Below are positions 17,518-26,988 of a stretch of DNA of 64,000 nt, in pieces. The stretch lies in contig NZ_CP049905.1 in assembly GCF_011305535.1 (NCBI RefSeq), positions 5,082,001 to 5,146,000 on the forward strand, given 5' to 3'. The notes beneath the pieces were generated by a model. The model saw only the letters and a program-made list of their open reading frames with translations, was not told the DNA's origin and searched no databases. This stretch comes from Diaphorobacter sp. HDW4B (GTDB lineage Bacteria > Pseudomonadota > Gammaproteobacteria > Burkholderiales > Burkholderiaceae_C). The first letter of the stretch is position 1. Every line of letters begins with the position of its first letter. Both the position numbers and the translations under genes were made by a program.

Positions 17518-17955
17518 TTACTGCGTTGGCAGGCTGGCTTCGGGCGGCGGCGGGTTGCCGGTATGCAGCCATTGCGACAGCGCGATGCGCCGCGACTGCG
17601 TCACCTTGACCATGCATTCGTGGTACAGGCGCACCCAGTGGGGATCGCCTTCCTTGCCACGGTTGTGCCGCTTGCAGTAATCGCGGCGCGTGCTGTGCCA
17701 TTTGTTCTGATCCTGACGCAGCTGCGGGCGCTCGTGCGCGGACAGTGCGGTCATCACATCGCCGTAGTAGATGTTCAGTGCCGAATCGGCTTCCTGAAAC
17801 TTCTTGACGGCGCAGGCGTTGACTTCGGCGATGGTGCCATCGGGAACGCAATCGGCTCCGGCCTGTGCCAGGGCAGCGGATGCGCCCGAACACAGCGCCA
17901 CGGTCAGCGCGACATGTGCTGCCGCTCGCTTGAATGAATTCAGATTTGCAAACAT
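17518..17955 (-). CDS. Secreted LprI-like (DUF1311) protein
   Basis: A 145-residue exported protein. It has a signal peptide (FKRAAAHVALTVALCSGASAALAQAG, cleavage after ALAQA or nearby) and four Cys residues in the mature part spaced as in LprI/DUF1311: ADC, NAC, DYCKRHN, YHECMV, with the helical segment ADSALNIYYGDVMTALSAHERPQLRQDQNKWHSTR. Mycobacterial LprI inhibits lysozyme; the role here is not established. The start at 17955 puts the signal peptide at the terminus. It stands oddly between two valine-degradation genes. Confidence 0.85.
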   Translation of the reverse strand: MFANLNSFKRAAAHVALTVALCSGASAALAQAGADCVPDGTIAEVNACAVKKFQEADSALNIYYGDVMTALSAHERPQLRQDQNKWHSTRRDYCKRHNRGKEGDPHWVRLYHECMVKVTQSRRIALSQWLHTGNPPPPEASLPTQ

Positions 17956-18050
17956 GCGACCGATTTCACCACGCCTTGCAACGCCTTCAACAACAAAGCC
18001 CGCGCACTGCGCTTTGAACACAGCACGCGAGCCTGGTTGCATCCGCCGCC

Positions 18051-19574
18051 TTACTTCAGGCTGATGGTGGTATTCACGCCGTGGCTGGTCGTGGAGTCGT
18101 CAAACCAGCGCGCGGTGATCGTTTTGGTCTGTGTGTAGAACATCACGACTTGCTTGCCGTAGGGGCCCAGATCGCCCAGCTTGGAAGCGCGGCTGCCGGT
18201 GAACGAGAACAGTGGGACTGGCACGGGGATTGGCACGTTGATGCCGATCTGGCCAACGTCGATGTCTTCCTGGAACTTGCGGGCCGCTGCGCCGGACTGC
18301 GTGAAGATCGCCGTGCCGTTGCCGTTCGGGTTGGCGTTGATGAATTCGATGGCTTCGTCGATGTCGGCGGCTTCGGCGATGCACAGCACGGGGCCAAAGA
18401 TTTCCTGGTCATAGACCGACATGCCGGGCTTGACGCCGGAGAAGATCGTTGGACCCACGAAGTTGCCCTTTTCGTAGCCGGGCACGTTCGGCTTGCGACC
18501 GTCGAGTTCCAGCTTGGCGCCGTCGGCAATGCCGCGCTCGATCAGGCTTTCCACGCGGGACAGCGCTGCGCAGGACACCACTGGGCCCACGTCCGTACCC
18601 TTTTCAGTGCCACCGGAAACCTTGAGCGTCTTGGCCTTTTCGACCAGATCGGGAATCCACTTCTGCGCTTCGCCCACCAGAACGACCACAGACAGCGCCA
18701 TGCAGCGTTGACCTGCCGCGCCGAAAGCCGCGCCAGCCAAGGCGTTCAGAGCCTGATCCTTGTTGGTGTCGGGCATGACGATGGCGTGGTTCTTCGCGCC
18801 CATCATGCACTGCACGCGCTTGCCGTTCAGGCTGGCGCGGTTGTAGACATGGGTGCCGACCTTGGTCGAACCGACAAAGCTGATCGCCTTGATATCGGGG
18901 TGATCGCAGATGGCGTTCACTGCGTCTTCACCGCCGTGGATGACGTTCAGCACGCCAGCGGGCACGCCCGCTTCCAGTGCCAGTTCGCACAGGCGCATGG
19001 TGACCATCGGGTCTTGCTCGGAAGGCTTCAGCACGAAGGTGTTGCCGGTGGCAATCGCCATCGGGAACATCCACAGCGGAATCATCGCTGGGAAGTTGAA
19101 CGGTGTGATGCCGGCGCACACGCCCAGTGGCTGGTTGATGGTGTAGGTGTCCACGCCATTGGCCACGTTGTTGGCCAGCTCGCCCAGTTGCAGCGTGCCG
19201 ATGTTGGCTGCGTGCTCGACCACTTCGAGGCCGCGGAACACGTCGCCTTCGGCGTCGGGCAGGGTCTTGCCTTGCTCGGCGGTCAGCAGAGCGGCCAGCT
19301 CGGACATGTTTTCGCGGATCAGTTGCTGCAGCTTCAGGAAGATGCGGGCACGTGCGCCGATGGGGGTCTTCTTCCAGGTCTTGAATGCAGCCTTGCCGGA
19401 AGCGACTGCGGCATTGATTTCCTCAGGCGTCGCGAAAGGAACGCGGGCCAGCACTTGCTGAGTGGCCGGGTTCACCACGTCGCGCCACTGGGTGGTCTTG
19501 GACTCGACGAACTTGCCGTCGATGAGCAACTTGACGGTAGGGGCCAGCACTTGGGAATTGGCAGGTGCGTTCAT
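18051..19574 (-). CDS. mmsA: CoA-acylating methylmalonate-semialdehyde dehydrogenase
   Basis: Converts methylmalonate (or malonate) semialdehyde to propionyl-CoA (or acetyl-CoA) with CoA and NAD+. The 507-residue aldehyde dehydrogenase has the NAD-fold [15 protein letters not shown], the catalytic Cys in [17 protein letters not shown], and the C-terminal [29 protein letters not shown] that marks MmsA. GGAG precedes the ATG at 19574; a longer frame reaching 19730 runs into the divergent LysR gene. First gene of the minus-strand cluster and the likely target of the LysR regulator. Confidence 0.96.
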   Translation of the reverse strand: MNAPANSQVLAPTVKLLIDGKFVESKTTQWRDVVNPATQQVLARVPFATPEEINAAVASGKAAFKTWKKTPIGARARIFLKLQQLIRENMSELAALLTAEQGKTLPDAEGDVFRGLEVVEHAANIGTLQLGELANNVANGVDTYTINQPLGVCAGITPFNFPAMIPLWMFPMAIATGNTFVLKPSEQDPMVTMRLCELALEAGVPAGVLNVIHGGEDAVNAICDHPDIKAISFVGSTKVGTHVYNRASLNGKRVQCMMGAKNHAIVMPDTNKDQALNALAGAAFGAAGQRCMALSVVVLVGEAQKWIPDLVEKAKTLKVSGGTEKGTDVGPVVSCAALSRVESLIERGIADGAKLELDGRKPNVPGYEKGNFVGPTIFSGVKPGMSVYDQEIFGPVLCIAEAADIDEAIEFINANPNGNGTAIFTQSGAAARKFQEDIDVGQIGINVPIPVPVPLFSFTGSRASKLGDLGPYGKQVVMFYTQTKTITARWFDDSTTSHGVNTTISLK

Positions 19575-19623
19575 TGGTGTCTCCTTGGAACCCGGTGGGT
19601 TGGTAAGTAATAGGCGAATGGTA

Positions 19624-19685
19624 GTTGTGCAAATATGTCTAGTCCAGAGACAATACTGCATTCTGGTTTTGCAAATTTGCACAAC
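19624..19685. promoter_or_regulatory. Inverted-repeat operator between mmsA and the LysR gene
   Basis: GTTGTGCAAA (19624-19633) and TTTGCACAAC (19676-19685) are exact reverse complements 42 bases apart. The right arm is also part of a perfect 12-bp palindrome, TGCAAATTTGCA (19670-19681). Both lie in the 142-base gap between divergent genes, as expected for LysR-type binding sites; a T-N11-A-like element could be formed by the palindrome. The role is inferred from position. Confidence 0.7.
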
Positions 19686-19716
19686 CGGGTGAGATGCAAG
19701 CCACGGATGGATCAAC

Positions 19717-20628
19717 ATGGACTGGGACAATCTGCGCTACTTCCTCGAACTCGCCCGCGCAGGCACCCTGCTTGCGGCGGCTCGGCGCACGGGCGTGGAG
19801 CACACGACGGTCGCGCGGCGGATTCAGGCGCTCGAAAAACAGATGGGCGTGCCGCTGTTCGCGCGCGAAGCCTCGGGTCATCGGCTGACCGAAGCAGGGC
19901 GGCAATTGCTGCCCGCCGTCGAAGCCATGGAAACCGCCGTGATGGGCGTGGAAAGCTCGGCCGAGGCGCACAGTGGCGCGTCCGGGCTGACCGGTCTGGT
20001 GCGCGTGGGCGTGACGGAAGGCTTCGGCACCTCGATTCTGGCGGCGCATCTGGCGCGTTTCACGTTGGAGCATCCGGGCTTGTCCATCGACCTGCTGGCC
20101 TTGCCGCGACTGCTGCATCTGTCGCGGCGCGAGGCCGACATCGTCATCTCGCTGGAGCGCCCGACGCGCGGCTCCGTCATCGTCACCAAACTGGCCGACT
20201 ACACGCTGTGCCTCTACGGTCAACGCGAGTACCTGGCCCGCAGACCGCTGGTCACCCAGCGCGAGGATCTGCGCCACCATGCTTTCGTGAACTATGTGGA
20301 TGACCTGCTGTTCACCAAGGAGCTGCAGTTCATCGACCAGCTCCACGCGCCCGAGCGGTTTGCGTTCCGCAGCACCAGCATCACCGCGCAGTACGAGGCG
20401 GTGCGCATCGGCGCAGGGCTTGGCGTGCTGCCTGCGTTTCTGGCCGACCGTGACCCGGTGCTGAGCCGCGTTCTGCCGCAGGAGGCGATGTTTACCCGCA
20501 CCTTTTGGATGAGCATGCCGCAGGAGGCCAAGCAGCTCGCGCGCATTCAGGCGGTGTGGACGCTGCTCAAGGAGGTCGCGCAGCAGGAAAGGGCGCTGCT
20601 GCAGCCGGATGTCCAAGGCAGGCGTTGA
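19717..20628 (+). CDS. LysR-type transcriptional regulator (probable mmsA-cluster regulator)
   Basis: A 303-residue LysR regulator: helix-turn-helix at residues 1-65 ([42 protein letters not shown]), effector domain from about residue 90 ([21 protein letters not shown]). It is transcribed away from mmsA with a 142-base gap holding a matched inverted repeat, so it very probably controls the valine-type cluster and itself. The inducer is unknown; 3-hydroxyisobutyrate or a related acid would be the natural guess. Confidence 0.93.
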   Translation: MDWDNLRYFLELARAGTLLAAARRTGVEHTTVARRIQALEKQMGVPLFAREASGHRLTEAGRQLLPAVEAMETAVMGVESSAEAHSGASGLTGLVRVGVTEGFGTSILAAHLARFTLEHPGLSIDLLALPRLLHLSRREADIVISLERPTRGSVIVTKLADYTLCLYGQREYLARRPLVTQREDLRHHAFVNYVDDLLFTKELQFIDQLHAPERFAFRSTSITAQYEAVRIGAGLGVLPAFLADRDPVLSRVLPQEAMFTRTFWMSMPQEAKQLARIQAVWTLLKEVAQQERALLQPDVQGRR

Positions 20629-20902
20629 TCCAGCGCTGAAACTCCGAGGCTCGCAAGCATCTTGCAAGCTTGAGGAATAAAATAACGGAAGTTTTTGATT
20701 TCTCTCTTCATAGAGCAACGTTTTCAAGAAACCTCGCGGATTGCCGCAGCATCATTGGCTGGCAATTCGTGCGCTCTCACATCCTCCCGCGATCCGTGAT
20801 TTGTTTTCATGTCCGAGCTGGTTTGTGATTCGGACACGGCCTGCCTGCCTACAGGCGGCCTTGGCCTTTGCGCTGTTTCTTTCCTTTCACGGAGTTCCGC
20901 CC

Positions 20903-22357
20903 ATGACCCAGTCGGCCAAGCCCGCCAGTCAGCACGCGCAGCAGGGTCAAGAAGACCTGCAGCGCAACCTGACCAACCGCCACATTCAACTGATCGCCAT
21001 CGGCGGTGCCATCGGCACGGGTCTGTTCATGGGCTCGGGCAAAACCATCAGCCTGGCCGGTCCCTCCATCGTCTTCGTGTACGCGATCATCGGCATCATG
21101 CTGTTCTTCGTGATGCGCGCGATGGGCGAGCTGCTGCTGTCCAACCTGAAATACCGCTCGTTCATCGACTTCTCGGCCGATCTGCTCGGCCCCTGGGCGG
21201 GCTTCTTCACCGGCTGGACCTACTGGTTCTGCTGGATCATCACCGGCATCGCCGACGTGATCGCCATCTCGGCCTACGCGCAGTTCTGGTTTCCGGACAT
21301 TCCGCAATGGGCACCGGCCATTCTCTGCGTCGGTCTGCTGTTGTCGCTGAACCTGCTCACCGTGAAGCTGTTCGGCGAGATCGAATTCTGGTTCGCGATG
21401 ATCAAGATCGTCGCCATCGCCACGCTGGTCGGTACCGGCATCTACATGGTCACGACGGGCTTCAGCTCACCCGCAGGCCGCGTCGCCAGCCTGTCGAACC
21501 TGTGGAACGACGGTGGTATGTTCCCGCATGGCGCGATGGGCTTCTTCGCGGGTTTCCAGATCGCCGTGTTCGCCTTCGTCGGCATTGAGCTGGTCGGCAC
21601 GACGGCCGCCGAAGCCAAGGACCCCGAAAAGACGCTGCCACGCGCGATCAACTCGATCCCCGTGCGCATCATCATCTTCTACGTCTGCGCGCTGATCGCC
21701 ATCATGGCCGTCACCCCGTGGCGCGACGTGGTGCCCAGCAAGAGCCCGTTCGTCGAACTCTTCGTTCTGGCCGGTCTGCCCGCAGCCGCAGGCATCATCA
21801 ACTTCGTGGTGCTGACGTCTGCTGCATCGTCGGCCAACAGCGGCGTGTTCTCGACCAGCCGCATGCTGTTCGGCCTGGCATTGAAGGGCGACGCTCCGCG
21901 CTCGTTCGGCGTGCTCTCCAAGGCCAGCGTGCCTTCGCGCGGCCTGCTGTTCTCGTGCATCTGCCTGCTGGGCGGGGCATTCATGATGTGGGTGATCCCC
22001 GATCTGGTCGAAGCCTTCACGCTGGTGACCACCATCTCGGCGATTCTGTTCATGTTCGTCTGGTCGCTGATCCTGCTGTCCTACATCCAGTACCGCCGCA
22101 CCCGCGCAGAACTGCACGCAGCCTCCAAATACCGCATGCCCGGCGGCGTGGTGATGTGTGGTCTGTGCCTGGCGTTCTTCGCCTTCATTCTTGTGCTGCT
22201 GACCTTCGAGGCCGACACCCGCTCGGCTCTGATCGCCACCCCGATCTGGTTCGCGATTCTGGGTGCTGCCTATGCGTGGCTGCGCGGCAAGCGCGCTTCG
22301 CAAGCGTTGATGACGCCTGCCGAAATCGAGCACGTCGAGCAGTCGCAGCAGGCTTGA
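20903..22357 (+). CDS. Amino-acid permease (CycA/AnsP-type APC transporter)
   Basis: Proton-coupled amino-acid uptake, inner membrane. The 484-residue protein has about 12 membrane segments and the APC-family signature LTNRHIQLIAIGGAIGTGLFMGSGKTISLAGPSIVFVYAIIG near the N terminus, with YRSFIDFSADLLGPWAGFFTGWTYW further on, as in CycA (D-serine/D-alanine/glycine). Other amino-acid permeases of this family are possible. GGAG lies eight bases before the ATG at 20903. An in-frame reading from 20741 is not supported. The 270-base gap to the LysR gene is AT-richer, and I see no other gene in it. Confidence 0.88.
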   Translation: MTQSAKPASQHAQQGQEDLQRNLTNRHIQLIAIGGAIGTGLFMGSGKTISLAGPSIVFVYAIIGIMLFFVMRAMGELLLSNLKYRSFIDFSADLLGPWAGFFTGWTYWFCWIITGIADVIAISAYAQFWFPDIPQWAPAILCVGLLLSLNLLTVKLFGEIEFWFAMIKIVAIATLVGTGIYMVTTGFSSPAGRVASLSNLWNDGGMFPHGAMGFFAGFQIAVFAFVGIELVGTTAAEAKDPEKTLPRAINSIPVRIIIFYVCALIAIMAVTPWRDVVPSKSPFVELFVLAGLPAAAGIINFVVLTSAASSANSGVFSTSRMLFGLALKGDAPRSFGVLSKASVPSRGLLFSCICLLGGAFMMWVIPDLVEAFTLVTTISAILFMFVWSLILLSYIQYRRTRAELHAASKYRMPGGVVMCGLCLAFFAFILVLLTFEADTRSALIATPIWFAILGAAYAWLRGKRASQALMTPAEIEHVEQSQQA

Positions 22358-22374
22358 TGCGTTGAGACCCAACA

Positions 22375-22396
22375 GGAAGCCCAATCGTGGGCTTCC
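22375..22396. terminator. Hairpin between convergent permease and mazF
   Basis: GGAAGCCCA (22375-22383) and TGGGCTTCC (22388-22396) form a perfect 9-bp stem with a 4-base loop, just after the permease stop and before the mazF stop on the other strand. No T-run is present, so termination is plausible but not certain. Confidence 0.5.
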
Positions 22397-22399
22397 GTG

Positions 22400-22720
22400 C
22401 TATCTGGCGAAAATTTCCTGCAGCCTCAACAATACTTCATCGAGTGTCTTGCTTGGCAGGCTGCCAGCCTTTCGGACCAATCGGGCCTGATCGACGGACC
22501 GGAGCTGATCGAGCACGATCAAGCCTTTTTTCCCATCGTGGGTGACCGGAACACGAAACGGGGCGGCAAATCCCAGGGACGTCATCGGCGCGACGATCAC
22601 CGTGCGCAAGTGATCATGCAAGTCGGCTGGCGAAACAATCACGCAGGGGCGGGTTTTCTGAATTTCGCTCCCAATGGTGGGATCAAGGTTGATCACCCAG
22701 ATCTCGCCGCGCTTCACCAT
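22400..22720 (-). CDS. mazF: MazF/PemK-family endoribonuclease toxin
   Basis: A 106-residue toxin of the type II toxin-antitoxin class that cuts mRNA at specific short sequences. Visible family features: VKRGEIWVINLDPTIGSEIQKTRPCVIVSP with the conserved Arg-Pro, VAPMTS, and VLDQLRSVDQARLVRKAG. The start at 22720 overlaps the antitoxin stop by seven bases, giving coupled translation with antitoxin made first. The ten-residue spacing between motifs matches full-length MazF, so it appears intact. The RNA cleavage site cannot be read from sequence. Confidence 0.93.
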   Translation of the reverse strand: MVKRGEIWVINLDPTIGSEIQKTRPCVIVSPADLHDHLRTVIVAPMTSLGFAAPFRVPVTHDGKKGLIVLDQLRSVDQARLVRKAGSLPSKTLDEVLLRLQEIFAR

Positions 22721-22968
22721 GTGTTCTCCGCGTCGTCCGCGTTCGGGAATTCGCCCATGAGCAACTTGTCTTCGTCCTGCGCGGCGATGGCCTTGGCGGC
22801 CTCGGCCCATCCGGCACGCGATGGCTTCGAGGGCTTGCGCAGAACGATTGCACCATCTTCCAACAGCACGTCCGCCACGGCTTCGCCTTCCAGACCGGCC
22901 TGAGCCAGCAACGATTTCGGCAGCACGATGCCTTTGCTGTTGCCGATGTTCCGGATCGCAATTTCCAT
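22714..22968 (-). CDS. mazE: MazE/AbrB-type antitoxin
   Basis: An 84-residue antitoxin. Residues 1-45 are the AbrB swapped-hairpin DNA-binding domain (IAIRNIGNSKGIVLPKSLLAQAGL). The acidic, probably disordered C terminus (AQDEDKLLMGEFPNADDAENTW) would wrap and inhibit MazF. A strong GGAGGT ribosome site precedes the ATG. Such antitoxins autoregulate their operon, and a tandem repeat overlapping a TATAAT is present upstream. Confidence 0.93.
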   Translation of the reverse strand: MEIAIRNIGNSKGIVLPKSLLAQAGLEGEAVADVLLEDGAIVLRKPSKPSRAGWAEAAKAIAAQDEDKLLMGEFPNADDAENTW

Positions 22969-23030
22969 TTTTCGACCTCCTTCAAGGGACTAGCCATGTT
23001 AGTGGCGGAGAGTGGATGGATTTGCAAAAA

Positions 23031-23050
23031 ATTATAACTATGTTGTAACT
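23031..23050 (-). promoter_or_regulatory. mazEF promoter -10 with tandem operator-like repeat
   Basis: On the minus strand an exact TATAAT (23031-23036) lies about 60 bases before mazE. It is overlapped by two direct repeats AGTTAYAA (23043-23050 and 23032-23039) spaced 11 bases apart, one helical turn. No good -35 box is seen. The arrangement suits autorepression by the MazE-MazF complex. The role is inferred from position. Confidence 0.5.
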
Positions 23051-23200
23051 TTCGAGCGATTTCCAGGCGTGCTCTCGATGCTGTGCTTGTGGCCACCCAA
23101 TGGCGTAGCCAAGCAATACGCTTTTAGACAATCCAAAGCGCAGGCCTGGCTGCGGTGGCAAACTCGAAGACTTCGCGCCTCTGATCGATTACTGCTGCAC

Positions 23201-24634
23201 ATGACATCCACGCCCGCCACCGAGCTTTCTCCGTACAAGAACAAACTCCTGTGGCTGGTGTCGCTCGGGTTCTTCATGCAGACGCTCGACGGCACCATCG
23301 TCAACACGGCGTTGCCTGCGATGGCCGAGGAGCTGGGCGAGAGTCCGCTGCAGATGCATTCGGTCATCGTGGCGTATTCGCTCGCGATGGCGGTGCTGAT
23401 TCCTGCCTCGGGTTGGCTGGCTGACAAGTTCGGCACGCGGCGCGTGTTCATGGCGGCGATTGCGCTGTTCGTGCTCGGCTCGGTGCTGTGCGCGTTGTCT
23501 CCCAATCTTCAATTGCTGGTCGCCTCGCGCGTGGTGCAGGGGCTGGGCGGCGCGCTGCTGCTGCCGGTCGGGCGACTGGCCGTGCTGCGGGCTTTTCCGC
23601 GCGAGCAGTTCATCCGTGCGATCAGCTTTGTGGCGATTCCGGGGCTGGTCGGTCCGCTGATTGGCCCGACGCTCGGCGGCTGGATGGTGGAGTTCGCCTC
23701 CTGGCACTGGATTTTCTGGGTGAACGTACCGGTCGGTCTGATCGGGCTGGTGGCGGCGAGCAAATACATGCCGGTTGGCGAAAAGATGCCGCCGCGCGTT
23801 TTTGACTTGCTCGGCTATCTGATGCTGGCTGCGGGCATGGCGCTGGTTTCGCTGGCCGTCGAAGGCATGGCCAGCGGTGGGGGCGTGCGGGGAGCTTCGG
23901 CGCTTATCATGCTGGTGTTCGGGCTGGCGTGCCTGTGCGGCTACTGGCTGCACGCGCTGCGCAAGCCCGAGCCGTTGTTTGCGCCCGAACTCTTCACCGT
24001 TCGCACCTTGCGTGTGGGCCTGCTGGGCAATCTGTTCTCGCGTCTGGGCAGCTCGGCCATGCCGTTCATGATGCCGCTGGTGCTGCAGGTGAGTCTCGGT
24101 TTCTCGCCCATGCACGCGGGCATGATGATGCTGCCCACCGTCATCGGCAGCATGGCCATGAAGCGCTTCGTGACCAAGGTGATCTACCACTATGGCTATC
24201 GTCAGGTGCTGGTGACCAACACCTGGGTGCTGGCGCTGCTGATCGCGAGTTTCGCCTTCATCTCGCCGAACATGCCGACGCCGGTGCTGATCGTTCAACT
24301 GCTGATCTTCGGCGCGATCAACTCGCTGCAGTTCTCGGCCATGAACACCGTGACGCTCAAGGACCTGCTGCCGAACTTCGCCAGCAGCGGCAACAGCCTG
24401 CTGTCGATGGTGCAGATGCTCTCCATGGGCATGGGCGTGGCGATTGCCGGAGCGGTGCTGGCCGGTTTTCAGGCGCATTGGGGAAGCGCCACGGCGAACG
24501 ACACGCTGTGGGCTTTCCGTGCTTCCTTCATCGTGATGGGCCTGCTGACGCTGGCGGCCACCGTGCTGTTCATGCAGTTGCCCGAGAAGGAGCTGACTGC
24601 CGGTCAGGCATCGGGCCCCGAATCGCACAACTGA
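23201..24634 (+). CDS. MFS multidrug exporter, DHA2 family (MdtD-like)
   Basis: A 477-residue drug:proton antiporter-type inner-membrane protein with about 14 hydrophobic segments. Seen: motif D1 (LVSLGFFMQTLDGTIVNTALPAMAEELGESP), motif A (LADKFGTRRVFMAAI), motif C-like (FVAIPGLVGPLIGPTLGGWMV). The latter two define 14-helix DHA2 exporters, and MdtD is the closest named relative by gross features. No periplasmic adaptor or outer-membrane gene is adjacent, so it appears to act alone. The ATG at 23201 is preferred over a 63-residue-longer frame. Confidence 0.9.
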   Translation: MTSTPATELSPYKNKLLWLVSLGFFMQTLDGTIVNTALPAMAEELGESPLQMHSVIVAYSLAMAVLIPASGWLADKFGTRRVFMAAIALFVLGSVLCALSPNLQLLVASRVVQGLGGALLLPVGRLAVLRAFPREQFIRAISFVAIPGLVGPLIGPTLGGWMVEFASWHWIFWVNVPVGLIGLVAASKYMPVGEKMPPRVFDLLGYLMLAAGMALVSLAVEGMASGGGVRGASALIMLVFGLACLCGYWLHALRKPEPLFAPELFTVRTLRVGLLGNLFSRLGSSAMPFMMPLVLQVSLGFSPMHAGMMMLPTVIGSMAMKRFVTKVIYHYGYRQVLVTNTWVLALLIASFAFISPNMPTPVLIVQLLIFGAINSLQFSAMNTVTLKDLLPNFASSGNSLLSMVQMLSMGMGVAIAGAVLAGFQAHWGSATANDTLWAFRASFIVMGLLTLAATVLFMQLPEKELTAGQASGPESHN

Positions 24635-24650
24635 CGATTTTTCGAAAACC

Positions 24651-26507
24651 TCAGCTGGCGATCAGGTGCTCGCTGGAGTTCTCGCCGAGGAAGCCGCCGC
24701 TCTGGTGCGCCCAGAGCTTGGCGTAGATGCCTGCCTTTTCCAGCAGTTCCTGGTGCGTGCCTTGCTCGACGATCTGGCCCTTGTCCATGACGACGAGGCG
24801 GTCCATCGCCGCGATGGTGGACAGGCGGTGGGCAATCGCGATCACGGTCTTGCCATGCATGAGTCCGTCCAGACTCTGCTGGATCGCGGCTTCCACCTCG
24901 CTGTCCAAGGCGCTGGTGGCCTCGTCGAGCAGCAGAATCGGCGCATCCTTGAGCATCACGCGCGCAATCGCCACGCGCTGGCGCTGGCCGCCCGAGAGCT
25001 TCACGCCGCGCTCGCCGACCTGAGCGTCGTAGCCGCTGCGGCCCTTCAGGTCGGTGAGGTTGTCGATGAATTCCGAGGCCTCGGCCTTGAGCGAGGCGGC
25101 GCGCATTTGCTCTTCGGTCGCGTCGGGGCGGCCATAGAGAATGTTGTCGCGCATCGAACGGTGCAGCAGCGAGGTGTCCTGTGTGACCATCCCGATCGCG
25201 CCGCGCAGGCTGTCCTGCGTGACTTCGCGCAGGTCCTGTCCATCGATGGTGATGCGGCCACCTTGTACGTCGTGAAAGCGCAGAAGCAGGTTCACCAGCG
25301 TGGACTTGCCCGCGCCCGAGCGGCCGATCAGGCCGATGCGCTCGCCGGGGCGAATGTTCAGATCGAGATGGTCGATGACGCGCTTGCCGCCGTCCTTGTA
25401 GCCGAAGCTCACGTTCTCGAAATGGATGCGGCCTTGCTCGACCACCAGCGGCTTGGCGGTTGGCGCATCCACGATGGTGCGCGGCTTGGTCAGCGTGACG
25501 ATGCCGTCCTGGATCGTGCCGATGTTCTCGAACAGGCCGGTCATCTGCCACATCACCCAGTGCGAATAGCCCGATATGCGCAGCGCCATGGCGATCACAG
25601 CCGCGACCACGCCGGTGCCGACTTCGCCGTGCGTCCACAGCCAGAGCGCAAAGCCCGAGCTGGAGAGAATCAGCAGCGTGATCATGGCGTGGTTGGTCAA
25701 CTCGAACTGGCTGACGAGGCGCATCTGGTCGTAGCCGGTCTTCTTGAACGAGTCCATGGCGTTGCGCGCGTACTCTGCCTCGCGGCGGGTGTGGGCGAAC
25801 AGTTTGACCGTGGCGATGTTGGTATAGGCGTCGGTCACGCGGCCCGTCATCAGCGAGCGGGCATCGGCCTGCTCCTTGCCGATCTTGCCCAGGCGCGGAA
25901 CAAAGTAGAAGCAGGCAGCGGTGTAGCAGGCCAGCCAGATGCCGAACGGCACCATCATGCGCCAGTTGAAGCTTGCCGCCAGCAGCAGGATGCTGACGAA
26001 ATACACGCCCACGCCAACCAGCACATCGACGACGATGAACACCACTTCGCGCACCGACAGCGCGGTCTGCATGATCTTGGTGGTGATGCGGCCTGCGAAT
26101 TCGTCCGCGTAGAACGACATGCTCTGGCCCAGCATCAGCTTGTGAAAGACCCAGCGCATGCGCATCGGGAAGTTGATAGCCAGTACCTGATGCATCACCA
26201 AGGTGTGCAGGCCGAGCAGAACAATGCTCATCAACAGGATCACGGCGATGCCGGTGAGGCTGCCTTCGTGCACCTGCCAGAGATTGGCCGCGGGCGTGCT
26301 CGACAGCCAGTCGACAACGCGGCTCATCACCGCAAACAGAAAGGCTTCGTAGACCGACAACAGGGCCGAAGTCAGCGTCAACAACCCGATCCAGCCACGC
26401 ATGCCCTGCGTGCAGGCCCACAGAAAGGCGAAAAAGCCCTTGGGCGGCAGCGCGGGATCGTTGGGCGGGTAGGGCGGAACACGCCTCTCAAAAAAATCGA
26501 ACAACAC
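24651..26507 (-). CDS. ABC exporter, fused permease-ATPase (MsbA/multidrug type)
   Basis: A 618-residue half-transporter. Residues 25-330 hold about six membrane helices, and residues 370-610 the ATPase, with Walker A GRSGAGKST, Q-loop TQDTSLLHRS, signature LSGGQRQRVAIARVMLKDAPILLLDEATSALD, and H-loop IAIAHRLST. It would work as a homodimer; the substrate may be a lipid or drug. I start at GTG 26507, because AGGAG stands ten bases before it and the family usually begins LFxFFExRxxPYPP; an ATG 39 bases upstream has no RBS. Convergent with the MFS exporter. Confidence 0.92.
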   Translation of the reverse strand: MLFDFFERRVPPYPPNDPALPPKGFFAFLWACTQGMRGWIGLLTLTSALLSVYEAFLFAVMSRVVDWLSSTPAANLWQVHEGSLTGIAVILLMSIVLLGLHTLVMHQVLAINFPMRMRWVFHKLMLGQSMSFYADEFAGRITTKIMQTALSVREVVFIVVDVLVGVGVYFVSILLLAASFNWRMMVPFGIWLACYTAACFYFVPRLGKIGKEQADARSLMTGRVTDAYTNIATVKLFAHTRREAEYARNAMDSFKKTGYDQMRLVSQFELTNHAMITLLILSSSGFALWLWTHGEVGTGVVAAVIAMALRISGYSHWVMWQMTGLFENIGTIQDGIVTLTKPRTIVDAPTAKPLVVEQGRIHFENVSFGYKDGGKRVIDHLDLNIRPGERIGLIGRSGAGKSTLVNLLLRFHDVQGGRITIDGQDLREVTQDSLRGAIGMVTQDTSLLHRSMRDNILYGRPDATEEQMRAASLKAEASEFIDNLTDLKGRSGYDAQVGERGVKLSGGQRQRVAIARVMLKDAPILLLDEATSALDSEVEAAIQQSLDGLMHGKTVIAIAHRLSTIAAMDRLVVMDKGQIVEQGTHQELLEKAGIYAKLWAHQSGGFLGENSSEHLIAS

Positions 26508-26692
26508 TCGTATGTAACTCCTGCTGCGATGGTACGGGTGGGGCACCCAATTGTCCGACTACCGCCGAGAGACCGTAACATTTCAAGGGCCTGTCAGTCA
26601 TTTAGTGACATGATTCAGGTTTATCCTTTCCACTTCTTCTTGAATCCGTGGTCTGTCACATTGATGTCGGTCATGCGTGGATTGATTGTTTG

Positions 26693-26706
26693 TTGCATTT
26701 ATGCAA
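26693..26706. repeat. 14-bp palindrome in an AT-rich divergent gap
   Basis: TTGCAT-TT-ATGCAA is a perfect palindrome lying in the 517-base, AT-rich region (26508-27024) between the ABC exporter and the c-di-GMP gene. I found no gene in this stretch. Such palindromes can be regulator sites, but which regulator is unknown. Confidence 0.5.
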
Positions 26707-26953
26707 ACGGCGTGAATGGATCACAAGCCTTGAATACTTGGCTTTTGATGAACAAAGGTCAATGAATCCGCGTTGGAGGTGCGGCGACAGAATCCAGCAA
26801 GTTTCACAGTCAAGCATGCTGAATACTGGTGATTGGGCAGTCGCAAGGCTTCCACGTTGCCAAGGCCTTCGGGTTCTGAAATATCCGCTGAACCTGTAAC
26901 GTCTATATGTAAGAAAATGCAGATTGCATAACTATTGGTTGCAATTCGTGCAT

Positions 26954-26988
26954 AGCTGGAAACATAATCGTTTTCAACGTTTCCAGCT
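26954..26988 (+). promoter_or_regulatory. 10-bp inverted repeat upstream of the GGDEF-EAL gene
   Basis: AGCTGGAAAC (26954-26963) is the exact reverse complement of GTTTCCAGCT (26979-26988), with a 15-base AT-rich loop. It ends 36 bases before the start codon, so it could be an operator over the promoter or a hairpin in the leader of the mRNA. The function is inferred only. Confidence 0.55.

Noticed and set aside
24666-26765. 699-codon plus-strand frame over the ABC exporter
   Set aside because: Composition typical of an antisense shadow (Gln/His/Asp/Val), and the minus-strand exporter has all ABC motifs.
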